Shown here: piece by piece, positions 23,719 to 33,700 of the stretch
How positions within the stretch are numbered: position 1 is the stretch's first letter
How the letters are laid out: each line of letters opens with the position of its first letter
NCBI GenBank assembly: GCA_964386865.1
Contig: CAYLUN010000005.1
Coordinates: 62,001 to 126,000 of the forward strand
DNA: 64,000 nucleotides
Reading direction: 5' to 3'
DNA from: CAYLUN01 sp964386865
GTDB taxonomy: Bacteria; Verrucomicrobiota; Kiritimatiellia; RFP12; UBA1067
Program-made: the position numbers and the translations under genes
The notes under the pieces: generated by a model
The model's database searches: none
What the model was told of the DNA's origin: nothing
Seen by the model: only the letters and a program-made list of their open reading frames with translations

Positions 23719-24654
23719 ATGAGCGCATTTCGAGACACTTACCTCCCTTGGCTCCGGTTGATCCGGCTGCCGAACCTGCTGACCGTGCCGGGCGACCCGG
23801 TGGCGGGCTTCTTGCTGGCGTCTGTCGGTGCAGCGGAGGCGCCCCGCCCGCTGGCGCTGGCCGCGGTGGCGGGCGCGTCGCTCTGCCTCTACGTGTTCGG
23901 GCTGCTGCTGAACGACCTCGTGGATCTGGAGGCTGACGGGCGCGAGCGGCCGGAGCGGCCGCTGCCCGCCGGCGAGATCACCGTGCCGCAGGCGCGGATG
24001 GCGGCGATCGCGATGGCGCTGTCGGGCCTCAACCTCGCCCTAGTGGCGGGCTTCCGAGCGCTCTTGACGGCGGCCGCGCTGGCCGGGATGATCGTGCTGT
24101 ACAACGCGGCGCTCAAGCGCGTGCCTGCCGCGGGCGTGGTCGCGATGGGCCTCTGCCGCGGGCTGAGCCTGCTTCTGGGCGCTGTCGCGGCGCGGCCGGA
24201 CCTGTTCACGCGGTGCGACGCTGTTGCCGCCCCCGTGTGGATCGCGGCGGCCGGGCTAACGCTCACCGTCGCGGGGATCACCGCCGTGGCGAAGCGTGAG
24301 ATGGAGCCCGACAAGCCGCTGGGCTTGGCGCGGTGGCTGCCGTTCGCCGCGCTGCTGGCGACGCTCTTGGGCGTGCTCGTGGCGGTCACGGCGCAGCGGC
24401 GCCTCGACGGGCTCGCGCCGACGGCCTATGTCTTCCTGATGGCGATGACGGTGATGCGGGCGTGGCTGCTGGGCGGCCTGCTCTACCGGTTGCAGCCTGT
24501 GCCCGCCACGGTGGGCGGGCACATCCGCAACCTGCTGCTGCTGCAAGGGTGCCTCTGCGTTGCGGCTGGCTCCGTGGGGCTCCTTCCGGCGGTCACGTTT
24601 GTGCTGCTGTCGTTCGTGTTCGCGCGGCTGTCGAAACGGTTCTACAGCAGCTGA
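23719..24654 (+). CDS. UbiA-family prenyltransferase
   Basis: A 311-residue polytopic membrane protein with about eight or nine helices. The first Asp-rich motif is NDLVDLEADGRERPERPLPAG near residue 65, where NDxxDxxxD binds Mg-prenyl diphosphate. The second motif position, before LGLARWLPF, is less canonical (AKREMEPDK). UbiA enzymes attach prenyl chains to aromatic or polar acceptors. The acceptor here is unknown, and there are no quinone genes nearby. It follows the sulfatase by 10 nt with GAGGA before the ATG, so it is likely in the same operon, which is unexpected for a glycan locus. Confidence 0.85.
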   Translation: MSAFRDTYLPWLRLIRLPNLLTVPGDPVAGFLLASVGAAEAPRPLALAAVAGASLCLYVFGLLLNDLVDLEADGRERPERPLPAGEITVPQARMAAIAMALSGLNLALVAGFRALLTAAALAGMIVLYNAALKRVPAAGVVAMGLCRGLSLLLGAVAARPDLFTRCDAVAAPVWIAAAGLTLTVAGITAVAKREMEPDKPLGLARWLPFAALLATLLGVLVAVTAQRRLDGLAPTAYVFLMAMTVMRAWLLGGLLYRLQPVPATVGGHIRNLLLLQGCLCVAAGSVGLLPAVTFVLLSFVFARLSKRFYSS

Positions 24655-24657
24655 GCC

Positions 24658-25684
24658 TTACCGCGTCAGCTCCACCGGCTTGGCGGCGTCTCCGGGCATG
24701 TCGTAGGGCAGCTGCCACACGCGGTCGCCCGCCTTGTTCGTGAAGTAGAGGTGTGAGGGCGTGAGCGTGTCGGGGTTGCCGTCGGCCCAGTAGGCGTAGA
24801 AGTCGGGGTGCGCGTTCATCGGGCGGCGCACGTAGTTGTGGTTCATCGCGCTGCCGCGCGTGACGTCGCGCTCCTTGGCCCACGTCTGGCCCTCGTCGCG
24901 GCTGGCCCAGATCGCCACTTCGCCGCCGCTGCCGACCGGCTGCGGGCCTTTCTCGGTGGGGCCGAAGATGCGCCACGCGTCATCTGAAAGATAGAGCGAG
25001 CCGGTGCTGTAGTTGTGATTCGCACGGGTCACCTCGGTGAAGCGCCAGGCGCTGCCGGTCCACGCCGCGACCGTCCACGCGCGCGGGTCGCCGCTGGGGC
25101 CGGGCTGATGGCCCGCGCCCGTGACGTAGAGGATCACGGGGCGGCCCTTGCCGTCCAGGCCGAGGTCGTGGATGTAGACGTTGCGCTCCTCGGCGGCGTA
25201 GTCGCGCACGAGGCCGGGGTTCTTCGGGTCGGCGAGCGGCACGGCGACCGCTTCGCCGCTCACGTTGCGCCAGGAGCGGCCGAGGTCGTCGGTCTGGAGG
25301 AAGAAGATGTCGGTGCGCTTGTCCACGTTGCCGCCGGGATGCCTGTTAAAGGCGGTGATGACTTTCTTGCCTATCTGGTGGCTGGTCGTAACAGCCGATC
25401 ATGTTGTAGAGGTAGCTCTTACCCTCTTTGGAGCCGCCGTAGACGAAGAAGGTCTTGTTCGCCTCTTTGGCGTAGATGGCCATGGGCACATGGTTGGCCG
25501 TGTAGGTGCCGAGCCCGCCCGAGTACTTGTCGCCGTACTCCGACTTCTGCCCCAGCGTGAACCAGATGCCGCGGTAGCCGTCGTCCTTCTTCGTGGCGGC
25601 TAGAGGGGTCGAGTCCTTGGTTTGAGCGCACATGGTGCCGACGAGCAGGGCGGAAAGCGAGAGAATCGCGATGCGGTTTTTCAT
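24658..25684 (-). pseudogene. broken BNR-repeat (sialidase-like propeller) gene with internal deletion
   Basis: Two reading frames form one family. The 5' piece (25684 to about 25390) has signal peptide MKNRIAILSLSALLVGTMCA and DDGYRGIWFTLGQKSEYGDK, ending in KSYLYNMIGCYD. The 3' piece (from about 25385 down to 24658) reads IGKKVITAFNRHPGGNVDKR, then FFLQTDDLGRSWRN and ends LPYDMPGDAAKPVEL. They are in different frames. From memory of related BNR_4-type proteins, roughly 100 residues between NMIG and KVITAFNRHPGG are missing, so this is an internal deletion that also shifted the frame. A sequencing error would not explain the missing block. The intact family are secreted propellers of unknown or sialidase-like role. 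It converges on the UbiA gene with a 3-nt gap. Confidence 0.75.
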
Positions 25685-25784
25685 GGTGGCCGTATCGTAG
25701 CACCCACTTTGTGGGGCATCAAGCTTGCGTTAAGACGACCGCCGCTGTTTTCGGCGGGCTCGTAGCGCCCGCCGTACTGAGCCC

Positions 25785-25807
25785 TGCCGCTCACTAGCTT
25801 AGCGGCA
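25785..25807. terminator. hairpin downstream of the lipoprotein gene
   Basis: TGCCGCT and AGCGGCA form a 7-bp stem with a 9-nt loop in the 161-nt gap between the lipoprotein stop and the BNR pseudogene start (both minus strand). A second GC-rich inverted pair (CGGGC/GCCCG near 25756-25771) lies beside it. It may end the lipoprotein transcript. Confidence 0.35.
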
Positions 25808-25845
25808 TTCGGGATAGGGGCTATGTCAGCGTGTCCGGACGGGAC

Positions 25846-27225
25846 TCAGTCTCCCTGGATCTCAACAAGCGTATCGTTGGCGTTAAACAGGAGCACAAGG
25901 GAGCGCACAGGCAATTCCTTTCCCGGATAGTCCAGATGGTCGGGGATGTATTGGTCCCGGTGATAGGCAACTTCCCACCGGTATCCCTTCGCTCCTGTGG
26001 CAGGCGGTTGCTCAACGGCTGTTCCCGCACCGAGCGAAGCTTCCACGGCAGCGCGAGTCGTCACGCCGACAACGAACGTCAAACTCCGCCCACGAGCCCG
26101 TTGTGTCGCATCCCCCGTATCCGGCGGTGGCCGCATTCTGATTGTCACGGTGCGCACCATGATCGCAAGTTTGGCCTTCGCGCTTGCCGTGTAGGCGCTA
26201 GTAGGATGCGTCTCGGCGAACGCAGTCAACCCCGCAATGGAATCCTGCACGCGACAGAACAGCATTTCATCTTCGGCCGTCCTGAGTTGTGCCAGTTTGT
26301 TTGTCGCTTCAGCCACATGTCTGCCGTCCGGCAGTTGAAACAGGTATTGGGTATAGGCGGCTATGGCGGCATGCCGCCGATCAACAGCCTCCGGAACGCA
26401 GCTCGCATTCATATTCTTCCACTCGGCGTCACCGAACTGGATGTCGTCATCGGTCTCAGGCGTCACAGAAACGCGGCGCTCCTGCAGGTTGAGAAGCCTA
26501 GGCGAGGGAAACCGGCGAACCCGCTCGAGTTCGCACCACGGGTTATCATTGCCCGGGCCTCCGAGGCTCAAGATCGAATGCACCACATCGCCGGCAACAT
26601 AATAGGGAATCTGGACGACGGCGGTAAGGACGTCCCAGCAGGTGGCGGGGACAAGGAGGAACTTCTGTAGGGGCGTGTTCCACCACGCCCATTCCTCGTA
26701 GTAATGCGAGCGTCCCCGGAACGCCACGGGTACGAGCCGATTCTCAAGGCGGATGGTGTGGACGACGGCATTCGAAATATACCAGGCATCCGCATTGTGC
26801 CCCTGCACCCAGGGACAGGCCGCAACACGGGCCGCGGCATTCGGCGGAACCTCGTCCAGCCACCTGCTGTGGCCCATTCTAATGCATGAGATGACATCAA
26901 CCAGAGGAAGGTCGTCCGGCGCCCGCCGCGGCGCCCGCTCAATCAGGACGAGCAGGTTGGAGGTGGCGACAACGGTCTCAAAGGCGACGGGCTGCGGCTG
27001 GTTCTCGGTCTGGCACACCACGCGCATGACGACGCTGCTGTCGGCCTGCTGAGCCACGATTTCGGGCGGAAGAAACGCTTCCATGCCGCGGAGCCGGCCG
27101 TCTGTCATGTTGAGGACGCTCTGCGTCGCGCAGCCCCCGATGGGCAACAGGAACACCAAGACACACGCGCCGGCGTACAGAAGAGCGAGCGCTTTGCCAA
27201 AACGACGGAGACAGCCCTTTTTCAT
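25846..27225 (-). CDS. large lipoprotein of unknown function
   Basis: 459 residues from ATG 27225. The signal has a basic start (MKKGCLRRFGK), a hydrophobic core and lipobox IGGC with Cys at about residue 32, so it is likely membrane-anchored outside the inner membrane. A middle hydrophobic stretch (FLLVPATCWDVLTAVVQIPY) resembles the YceK/DUF1375-like pattern of small lipoproteins with 'WDV...PF'. The C-terminal half has a helical region (TQYLFQLPDGRHVAEATNKL) and an SmpA/OmlA-like end: VVGVTTRAAVEASLGAGTAV and LVLLFNANDTLVEIQGD. I cannot assign a function. It lies 132 nt after the mfd stop. Confidence 0.7.
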   Translation of the reverse strand: MKKGCLRRFGKALALLYAGACVLVFLLPIGGCATQSVLNMTDGRLRGMEAFLPPEIVAQQADSSVVMRVVCQTENQPQPVAFETVVATSNLLVLIERAPRRAPDDLPLVDVISCIRMGHSRWLDEVPPNAAARVAACPWVQGHNADAWYISNAVVHTIRLENRLVPVAFRGRSHYYEEWAWWNTPLQKFLLVPATCWDVLTAVVQIPYYVAGDVVHSILSLGGPGNDNPWCELERVRRFPSPRLLNLQERRVSVTPETDDDIQFGDAEWKNMNASCVPEAVDRRHAAIAAYTQYLFQLPDGRHVAEATNKLAQLRTAEDEMLFCRVQDSIAGLTAFAETHPTSAYTASAKAKLAIMVRTVTIRMRPPPDTGDATQRARGRSLTFVVGVTTRAAVEASLGAGTAVEQPPATGAKGYRWEVAYHRDQYIPDHLDYPGKELPVRSLVLLFNANDTLVEIQGD

Positions 27226-27357
27226 GTGTCGCTTTCCGCCACCTCGGGGTGTGGCGTTCGCACGGTTTACGGACACTTTACGGCAGACGTGAGAAACAAG
27301 TCAAGGGCGTTTGGCGCTCTCATTCAATCATCCTTGTTCCAAGAGAAGATGCGCTCC

Positions 27358-30300
27358 TCACACCGCCTGCACGGCGTGGAAGACCGAGGTGAGGCGTGCG
27401 TCGGCGTCCTTGCCTTTGAGCACGGGCAGGCGGCCCTTGTGCAAGAGCGGCGAGCGTTCGTGCAGGCGGTAGAGGTGGATCTTGTTCTCGCGCGTCTCGA
27501 TGCGGCCGAGCCGCTTCTGCGCCGCCAGCACGCGCAGCTCGGTAATGCGCAAGAGCCGCAGCACGGCGCCGGGCGGCTTGCCGTAACGGTCCGCGAGCTC
27601 GTCGCGCAGCGCCCGCACCTCTTTCGCGGTGACGGCCTCGGCGATGCGGCGGTGCAGGATCATGCGGTGCGCCTCGTCTTCAATGTACCCGTACGGCAGG
27701 CAGGCCGAGCTGCCGGGCTCGATCGCGCCGGGCGAAAAGTCGAGGAAATCGAGCGCGAGGTCGACGTCCACCAGCAGCGGCGGCGCTTCGCCCTTCATAC
27801 GCGCGATGGTGCGCCTCAGCAGCTGGCAGTAGAGGCCGAAGCCGATGGCCGCGATGTGGCCGCTCTGCGCCGCGCCCAGCAGGTTGCCCGCCCCGCGGAT
27901 CTCGAGGTCGCGCAGGGCGAGGTTGAAGCCCGCGCCGAGGCCGCTGTGCTTCTGCAAGGCGGCGATGCGCTGCCGCGCGTCTTCGTCCACGTGGCCGTAC
28001 TCGGGCAACAGCAGCCACGCGTAGCCCTTCTGCGACGAGCGGCCGACGCGGCCGCGGAGCTGGTAGAGGTCGGCGATGCCGAAGCGGTCCGCGCGGTGGA
28101 CGAGGATCGTGTTGGCGCGCGGGATGTCGAGCCCGCTCTCGACGATCGTCGTGCAGAGCAGCACGTCGATCTCGCCGGACTCGAACTCGCGCATGATGCG
28201 GGCGAGCGTGTTGGAGGGCATCTGTCCGTGCGCGACCGCGATGCGGGCCTCGGGAACCAGCTTCTCCAGGCGGCTTTCCATCAGCCCGATGGTCACGACG
28301 CGGTTGTAGAGGAAGTAGACCTGCCCGCTGCGGTTCAGCTCGTGGCGGATCGCGGTGCGGATCACGGAGTCGGCGTCGCGGGCGACCTTGGTCTCGACGG
28401 CCACGCGCTCGCGCGGCGGCGTCTGCAGGAGGCTCATGTCCCGCGCACCGGTCATGCTCATGTAGAGCGTGCGCGGGATCGGCGTGGCGGAGAGCGTCAG
28501 CACGTCCACGACCTGCCGCACCTGCTTGAGCCGCTCCTTGTGCGTGACGCCGAAGCGTTGCTCCTCGTCGATGATCAGCAGCCCGAGGTTCTTGAACGAC
28601 ACGTCGCCGCCGAGCAGCGCGTGGGTGCCGATCACGATGTCGACGTGGCCGTTGCGCACGTCGGAGAGCACGCGCTTGCGCTTGGCGTGCGTGTGGAAGC
28701 GGCTGACCACCTCGATTCTGACGGGATAGGCGGACATGCGGTCGGTGAAGGTCTCGTAGTGCTGCTCGGCGAGCACGGTGGTGGGCACGAGCACGGCGAC
28801 CTGCCGGCCGTTCATGACGGCGATGAAGGCCGCGCGCATCGCGATCTCGGTCTTGCCGTAGCCCGCGTCGCCGCAAATGAGCCGGTCCATGGGGCGCGAG
28901 GCCGCCATGTCGCGCTTGACGTCCGCGATGACCTTTTCCTGGTCAACGGTCTCTTGATAGGGGAAGGCCGCCTCGAACTCGTGCAGCCAGGGCGGCTCGG
29001 CGTTGAAGGAGAGGCCCTCGACCACGTTGCGTCGGGCCTGGGTCTCCAGCAGCGACGCGGCGAGGTCGGCGACCGCGCGCTCGGCGTCGGCCTTCTCGCG
29101 TGTCCAGCGCTTGCCGCCGAGTCGGTGGAGCTTGGCCTTGTGGCCGCCCACGCCGACGTAGCGGCTGAGCAGGTGCGCGTGTGACACGGGCACGTGGAGC
29201 TTGGCGCCCTCGGCGTACTCGATGGTGAAGACCTCGGAGCGGTGGCCGTCCACCTCGACCTCGGTGGAGCCGAGGAAGCGGCCGATGCCGTGGTCGACGT
29301 GCACCACGAGGTCGCCGGGCTCGAGGTCGGCGGCGTTCTCCACGCGGCCGCCGCGCGCGGCGGCCGGCGCGGCGGGCCGCCGCTGCGCCTGCTTGCGCAC
29401 GGTGTAGAGGTCGGGCTGGGCTGCGACCGTCAGGCCGGGCATCGCGAAGCCGCCGGAGAGCGAGGCGCGGCGGATCTGGATGCGCGAGTCGGGGCCGAGT
29501 TCGCGCGCCAGCAGCTCGCAGGTGCCGGCCGTGTCGGCGCAGACGATGACCGTCTCTCCGGCTGCTGCGCGTCGCTCGAAGTCGTCGAGCAGCCGCTTGC
29601 GCGCGCTGGCCAGCAGTTCGGGGTGGTGCGCCTCGCCCGCGCCAAATTCCGCGAGGCCGGGCAGCGCCGCGATCTCCAGCGCGGCGGCGGGCGTGTGGGC
29701 CGGGGGCGGGTCGCCGGAGAAGAGCTGGAGCCACGGCTCGCGCGCCTCGACGCGGGCTTCGAGCTGGCCCCACGAAAGCGGCTGGCGGATTTCCTCGGGC
29801 GGGACGAGCACGCCGGCCCGGAGGCGGTCGTGGTCGAGCCACAGGACGGCGGCGTGCGGCGGCAGCAGGTCGGCGAGCTGCACCGTGGCGAGGTCGCTCT
29901 CGGAACACGGCGGCAGCCAGACCGCCTCGCCCTTCTCGACGGAGCACTGCGTGGCGGGGTCGAAGGTGCGCAGCGATTCCAGCTCCGCTCCGAAAAACTC
30001 CGCCCGCCACGGTGCGGGAGCGGCCGGCGGCCACACGTCGAGCAGGCCGCCGCGCACGGCCAGGCGGCCGGGCGCGTCGACGTCCATGACGCGCTCGTAG
30101 CCGGCGGCGACGAGCTGCGCGATCAGGGCGTCGAACGGAAAGTGCATGCCCACGCGCAGCGTCACGGAGGCCTTTTCGACGGCGTCGGGGTCGGGCGCGG
30201 GCTGCAAGAGTGCGGAGATTGACGTGACGATGACGGAGGGTGTTGAATGTTGAGCGTTGAGCGTTGAATGTTGAGCGCTGAGCGTTCGGATTACGCTTAA

Positions 30301-30582
30301 ACGCGTGCCGGCCGTTTCGGCATCCTGCTCCATCTGCTGCGGGTAGAGCGCGGGCGTCACGCCGCTCTCGCGGCCCAGCGCGCAGAGGTCGCCGTAGACG
30401 CGCTCGAGCTCGGCGGGGCCGGCCGTGACGGCCAGCGCGAAGCGGGCGGGCGACTGGCGGGCGAGCGCGGCGGCCGCCAGAGCCGCGCCGGCGCCGGGCA
30501 GAGCGGGCGCGGCCAGGCGCGCGGCCTTGCGCGGCAAGGCGGGCGTCAGCAGGTCGGCGAAGAGCTGTGACAGGGAAGGCAC
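27358..30582 (-). CDS. mfd: transcription-repair coupling factor Mfd
   Basis: A 1074-residue ATP-dependent translocase that removes stalled RNA polymerase and recruits UvrA. In order: a UvrB-like N-terminal domain (about 1-350); the CarD-like RNA polymerase interaction domain with LEPGDLVVHVDHGIGRFLG (about 417); helicase motifs GDAGYGKTE (about 571), DEEQRFG (about 672), SATPIPRTL and QLRGRVGRS (about 843); and a TRCF C-terminal domain. Length is slightly shorter than typical (about 1100-1150). An oddity is residues 101-114, where LSAQHST-LNAQHST is encoded by six tandem 7-nt repeats inside the UvrB-like domain. It is the only clear housekeeping gene in the window. Confidence 0.95.
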   Translation of the reverse strand: MPSLSQLFADLLTPALPRKAARLAAPALPGAGAALAAAALARQSPARFALAVTAGPAELERVYGDLCALGRESGVTPALYPQQMEQDAETAGTRLSVIRTLSAQHSTLNAQHSTPSVIVTSISALLQPAPDPDAVEKASVTLRVGMHFPFDALIAQLVAAGYERVMDVDAPGRLAVRGGLLDVWPPAAPAPWRAEFFGAELESLRTFDPATQCSVEKGEAVWLPPCSESDLATVQLADLLPPHAAVLWLDHDRLRAGVLVPPEEIRQPLSWGQLEARVEAREPWLQLFSGDPPPAHTPAAALEIAALPGLAEFGAGEAHHPELLASARKRLLDDFERRAAAGETVIVCADTAGTCELLARELGPDSRIQIRRASLSGGFAMPGLTVAAQPDLYTVRKQAQRRPAAPAAARGGRVENAADLEPGDLVVHVDHGIGRFLGSTEVEVDGHRSEVFTIEYAEGAKLHVPVSHAHLLSRYVGVGGHKAKLHRLGGKRWTREKADAERAVADLAASLLETQARRNVVEGLSFNAEPPWLHEFEAAFPYQETVDQEKVIADVKRDMAASRPMDRLICGDAGYGKTEIAMRAAFIAVMNGRQVAVLVPTTVLAEQHYETFTDRMSAYPVRIEVVSRFHTHAKRKRVLSDVRNGHVDIVIGTHALLGGDVSFKNLGLLIIDEEQRFGVTHKERLKQVRQVVDVLTLSATPIPRTLYMSMTGARDMSLLQTPPRERVAVETKVARDADSVIRTAIRHELNRSGQVYFLYNRVVTIGLMESRLEKLVPEARIAVAHGQMPSNTLARIMREFESGEIDVLLCTTIVESGLDIPRANTILVHRADRFGIADLYQLRGRVGRSSQKGYAWLLLPEYGHVDEDARQRIAALQKHSGLGAGFNLALRDLEIRGAGNLLGAAQSGHIAAIGFGLYCQLLRRTIARMKGEAPPLLVDVDLALDFLDFSPGAIEPGSSACLPYGYIEDEAHRMILHRRIAEAVTAKEVRALRDELADRYGKPPGAVLRLLRITELRVLAAQKRLGRIETRENKIHLYRLHERSPLLHKGRLPVLKGKDADARLTSVFHAVQAV
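30242..30283. repeat. six tandem heptamers (GTTGARY-type) inside mfd
   Basis: GTTGAAT, GTTGAGC, GTTGAGC, GTTGAAT, GTTGAGC, GCTGAGC: exactly 42 nt, so in frame. They encode two 7-residue units of Mfd (residues 101-114) on the opposite strand. It is the same heptamer family as the intergenic element at 14844-14932. Confidence 0.92.
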
Positions 30583-30664
30583 GGTCAGAGTATGGTAGCC
30601 GAACCGCCTCGGGATGTCGAATGGGGACGGCCGGGCTCAGCGTTTTCTCGCTTTCCTCCCTTGC

Positions 30665-30694
30665 TTGACGGGCTTTCGGAATCCGTGCGATACT
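30665..30694 (+). promoter_or_regulatory. sigma-70-type promoter for the large GH-A-like gene
   Basis: TTGACG (30665-30670), 18-nt spacer, GATACT (30689-30694), 40 nt before the chosen GTG start, in the 152-nt divergent gap from mfd. Confidence 0.6.
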
Positions 30695-30734
30695 CATTTC
30701 AATACAAACCGTGGCAGGCAGGCGAGGAGGGTGT

Positions 30735-33700
30735 GTGACCGCAGGCGCAAAAGGCAAGTTGCTGTTGACGCTGGTAGCCGCTGGTGCGCTGGCGGCGTCC
30801 GGCGCGACGCGTCTGGCGCTGGGCGATGCGGCTGCAACAGCCTCTTCGGCGACCGCCGGACGAGAGGCCAAGTACGCCGTCAACGGCGCGGGCCTGTCCG
30901 GCAGCCGGCATACGAACACCGCCGACTCCGTCGCTTGGCAGAGCGCGACGCTGACGTCCACGGTCTCCGGCCAGTGGTTCCGCGTCGACTTGGGCCAGGT
31001 GGTTCCGCTCGACCATTTCAAGCTCTGGAACTACAACTACTGGAGCGCGTCGTCCTCGCCCACCAACCGCGGCTTGCGGGACGTTGAGGTCTATCTCTCC
31101 AGCCTCGGCGCGACGCCCGGCACGAATTTCAGCGACGCGTCGCAGTGGACGCGCGTGGGCAACAAGATCACCTTTGCGAAGGCGCCGGGGCTCAACACCT
31201 ACGCCGGCGAGCCGGACGTCAGCCTGCTGGGCTTGCAGGGGCGCTGGCTGGCGCTACGCGTGCTGTCCAACTACAACATGGCCGATTTCCGCGTGGGCTT
31301 CAGCGAACTTCAGGTCTTCAAAGAGGACTTGCCGATCACGGCGTGCGTGCTGACCAACGTATCCGCAGTCGAGACAGGGCCAGCCTCTGCGTTCGTGGCG
31401 TGGACGGCTCCGACCAACGCCGGGGTGGTCGCCGGCTACCGCGTGTTCCGGGACGGGACGCTGCTCGGCTCGAGTGGCACCACGAACTTCAGCGATGAGG
31501 GTCCGCTGGACCGCTATCGGTCCTACGCGTACAGCGTTTCAGCCTACGACGCCGCAGGCCACGAATCAGCCCGTAGCGACAGCGCTGCTTTTGCGTACCG
31601 ACGGTTCCCCTTCACGATCCCGTGGGACGACGCCGAGACAAACAACGTCGCCGACATGAGCGCGCTGTCCGAAGGGCCGGCGGACGCATGGGTCACGGCG
31701 AATAGCGGGCATCTCGAGGCGGACGGTTTGCCGATCCGGTTTCTCGGCGTGAACATGGTTTTTGCGGCGGCGTTTCCGGACCACGCGTCGGCTGGCCCGC
31801 TTGCGGCGCGGCTGGCCAAGCTCGGCGTGAACTGCGTGCGTTTTCACCACATGGACATGAGCGTCGCGCCGAGAGGCATCTTCACGAATGTGTCCAGCAG
31901 CAGTTCCGCCTACCTGCGTACCCTTGACCCGACGCAGCTGGACAACCTCGACTTCTTCATCGCCCGGCTCAAAGACCGCGGCATTTACGCCAACCTCAAC
32001 CTCCACGTCAGCCGCAGCTACCCCGGCTACCCCACCAACGGCGTGCCGAGCTATTTCAAGGGCGTTGACAATTACATGCCGGGGCTGGTGGCGCTTCAGC
32101 GCGAATTCGCCCGCGACCTGCTCACGCACGTCAACCCCTACACGGCGAACGCCTACGCCGACGAGCCGGCGCTCGCCTTCATCGAAGTGAACAACGAGAA
32201 CGGCCTCATCTACGAATGGCTGCGGGGCTCCTTCGGGCCAGGTCTCCACACGAATTACGTGAACGAGCTGACCGCGCAGTGGAACGCGTGGCTCTCGGCC
32301 GCGTATGCCGACACCGTCGCGCTGAGCAACGCGTGGGCGCCCGCCGCCGGACAGCCCTACGGCACTGAACTCCTGACCAACGGCGCCTTTGCCACTGGCA
32401 CCTTGGCGGCTTGGGCGGCGCAGGCCGAGGCGCCCGCCGCCGTCTCCACGCAGCTCGTCGCGGGCGCTGCGCCTGTCGGCGGCTACGCGGTGCGGCTCGG
32501 CGTCACGTCCGCAGGCGCGGTGCGGCTTGCGCAGGGCGGCCTCGCGGTCGCGTCGAATCGGCCGTACACGGTCTCGTTCTGGGCGAAGGCCGAGCCGCCG
32601 CGCGCGGCCAGCGTCGGCTTCGCCCGGAGCCAGCCGCCGGGCCTGTCGCTCGGCGCGGCGCCAGTCGCGCTGGCCGCCGACTGGCAGACGTACACGCTGG
32701 TGCTGGAGCCTAGCGGCAGCGCGACGAACAGCCTGTTCGCCGTGGAGGGGCTGGGCGTGCAGACGGGCGCGGTGTGGTTCGCGGGCCTCTCCGCGCAGAC
32801 CGGCAACGCGCTGCTCGGGCCGTCGTACGCCTGCGCGGAGGGGCTCTCCAGCGCCGAGCTGCTGGTCAACGGCAACTTCGCTGCGGGCTTTGTTTCGCCG
32901 TGGTCGTTCCAAGTCAGCGCGCCCGCCGCCGCGAGCCGGCTGATCGTCCCGAACGGCGCGCCGGATGGGAGTCACGCCTTGGAGATCAACATCGCCACCA
33001 ACGATGCGACCACGTGGCATGTGCAGTATTACCAGAGCAATCTCCACCTGACGAACGGGCAGCCCTATACGCTGACGTTCTGGGCCAAGACCGAGCTTCA
33101 GCGCACGGTTGCCCTCAACCTGATGCAGCAAAGCGGCGCGTACGTGGGCCTCGCCTCCGCGACGGTCACACTTTCGACGAACTGGCAGGTCCACACGGTT
33201 GTCATGACGCCCAGCGCGACCGAGTACAACGCGCGGCTGAGCGTGAGCGGCCTCGCCTCGCAGACCGGGCGGGTCTGGTTCGCCGCGCACTCGCTGCGTA
33301 CGGGCTCGCCGTCGGTCGGCCTGCCCGCGGGCGAGGCGCTGGGCCGTGCGAGCCTCGTCTCGGACAAGGCAGCACTGGCCTTGCGCACGCGCGGCGTTCA
33401 GCGCGACTGGATGCGGTTCCTGTGGGACACGGAGCGCGCCTACTGGACGGGCATGCGCGACTATATCCGGAGCACGCTCGGCGCGAAATCCCTGCTGATC
33501 GGCACGCAGACCTCCTACAGCCCGCCGCTCCTGCAGGCCGAGTTCGACGTCGTGGACAGCCACGGCTACTGGCAGCACCCGTCGTTTCCCAACAGGCCGT
33601 GGGACTCGAACGACTACACCGTGAGGAACCAGCCCATGACCGGCGACGCCGCGGGCGGCAATATCCCCAGCCGGGCGCAGACACGCGTGTCCGGCAAGCC

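Noticed and set aside
27226..29184. 652-codon open frame on the plus strand opposite mfd
   Set aside because: It is the antisense shadow of mfd in GC-rich DNA, with Arg/His/Val-biased composition and no domain. The minus-strand Mfd has every helicase motif.
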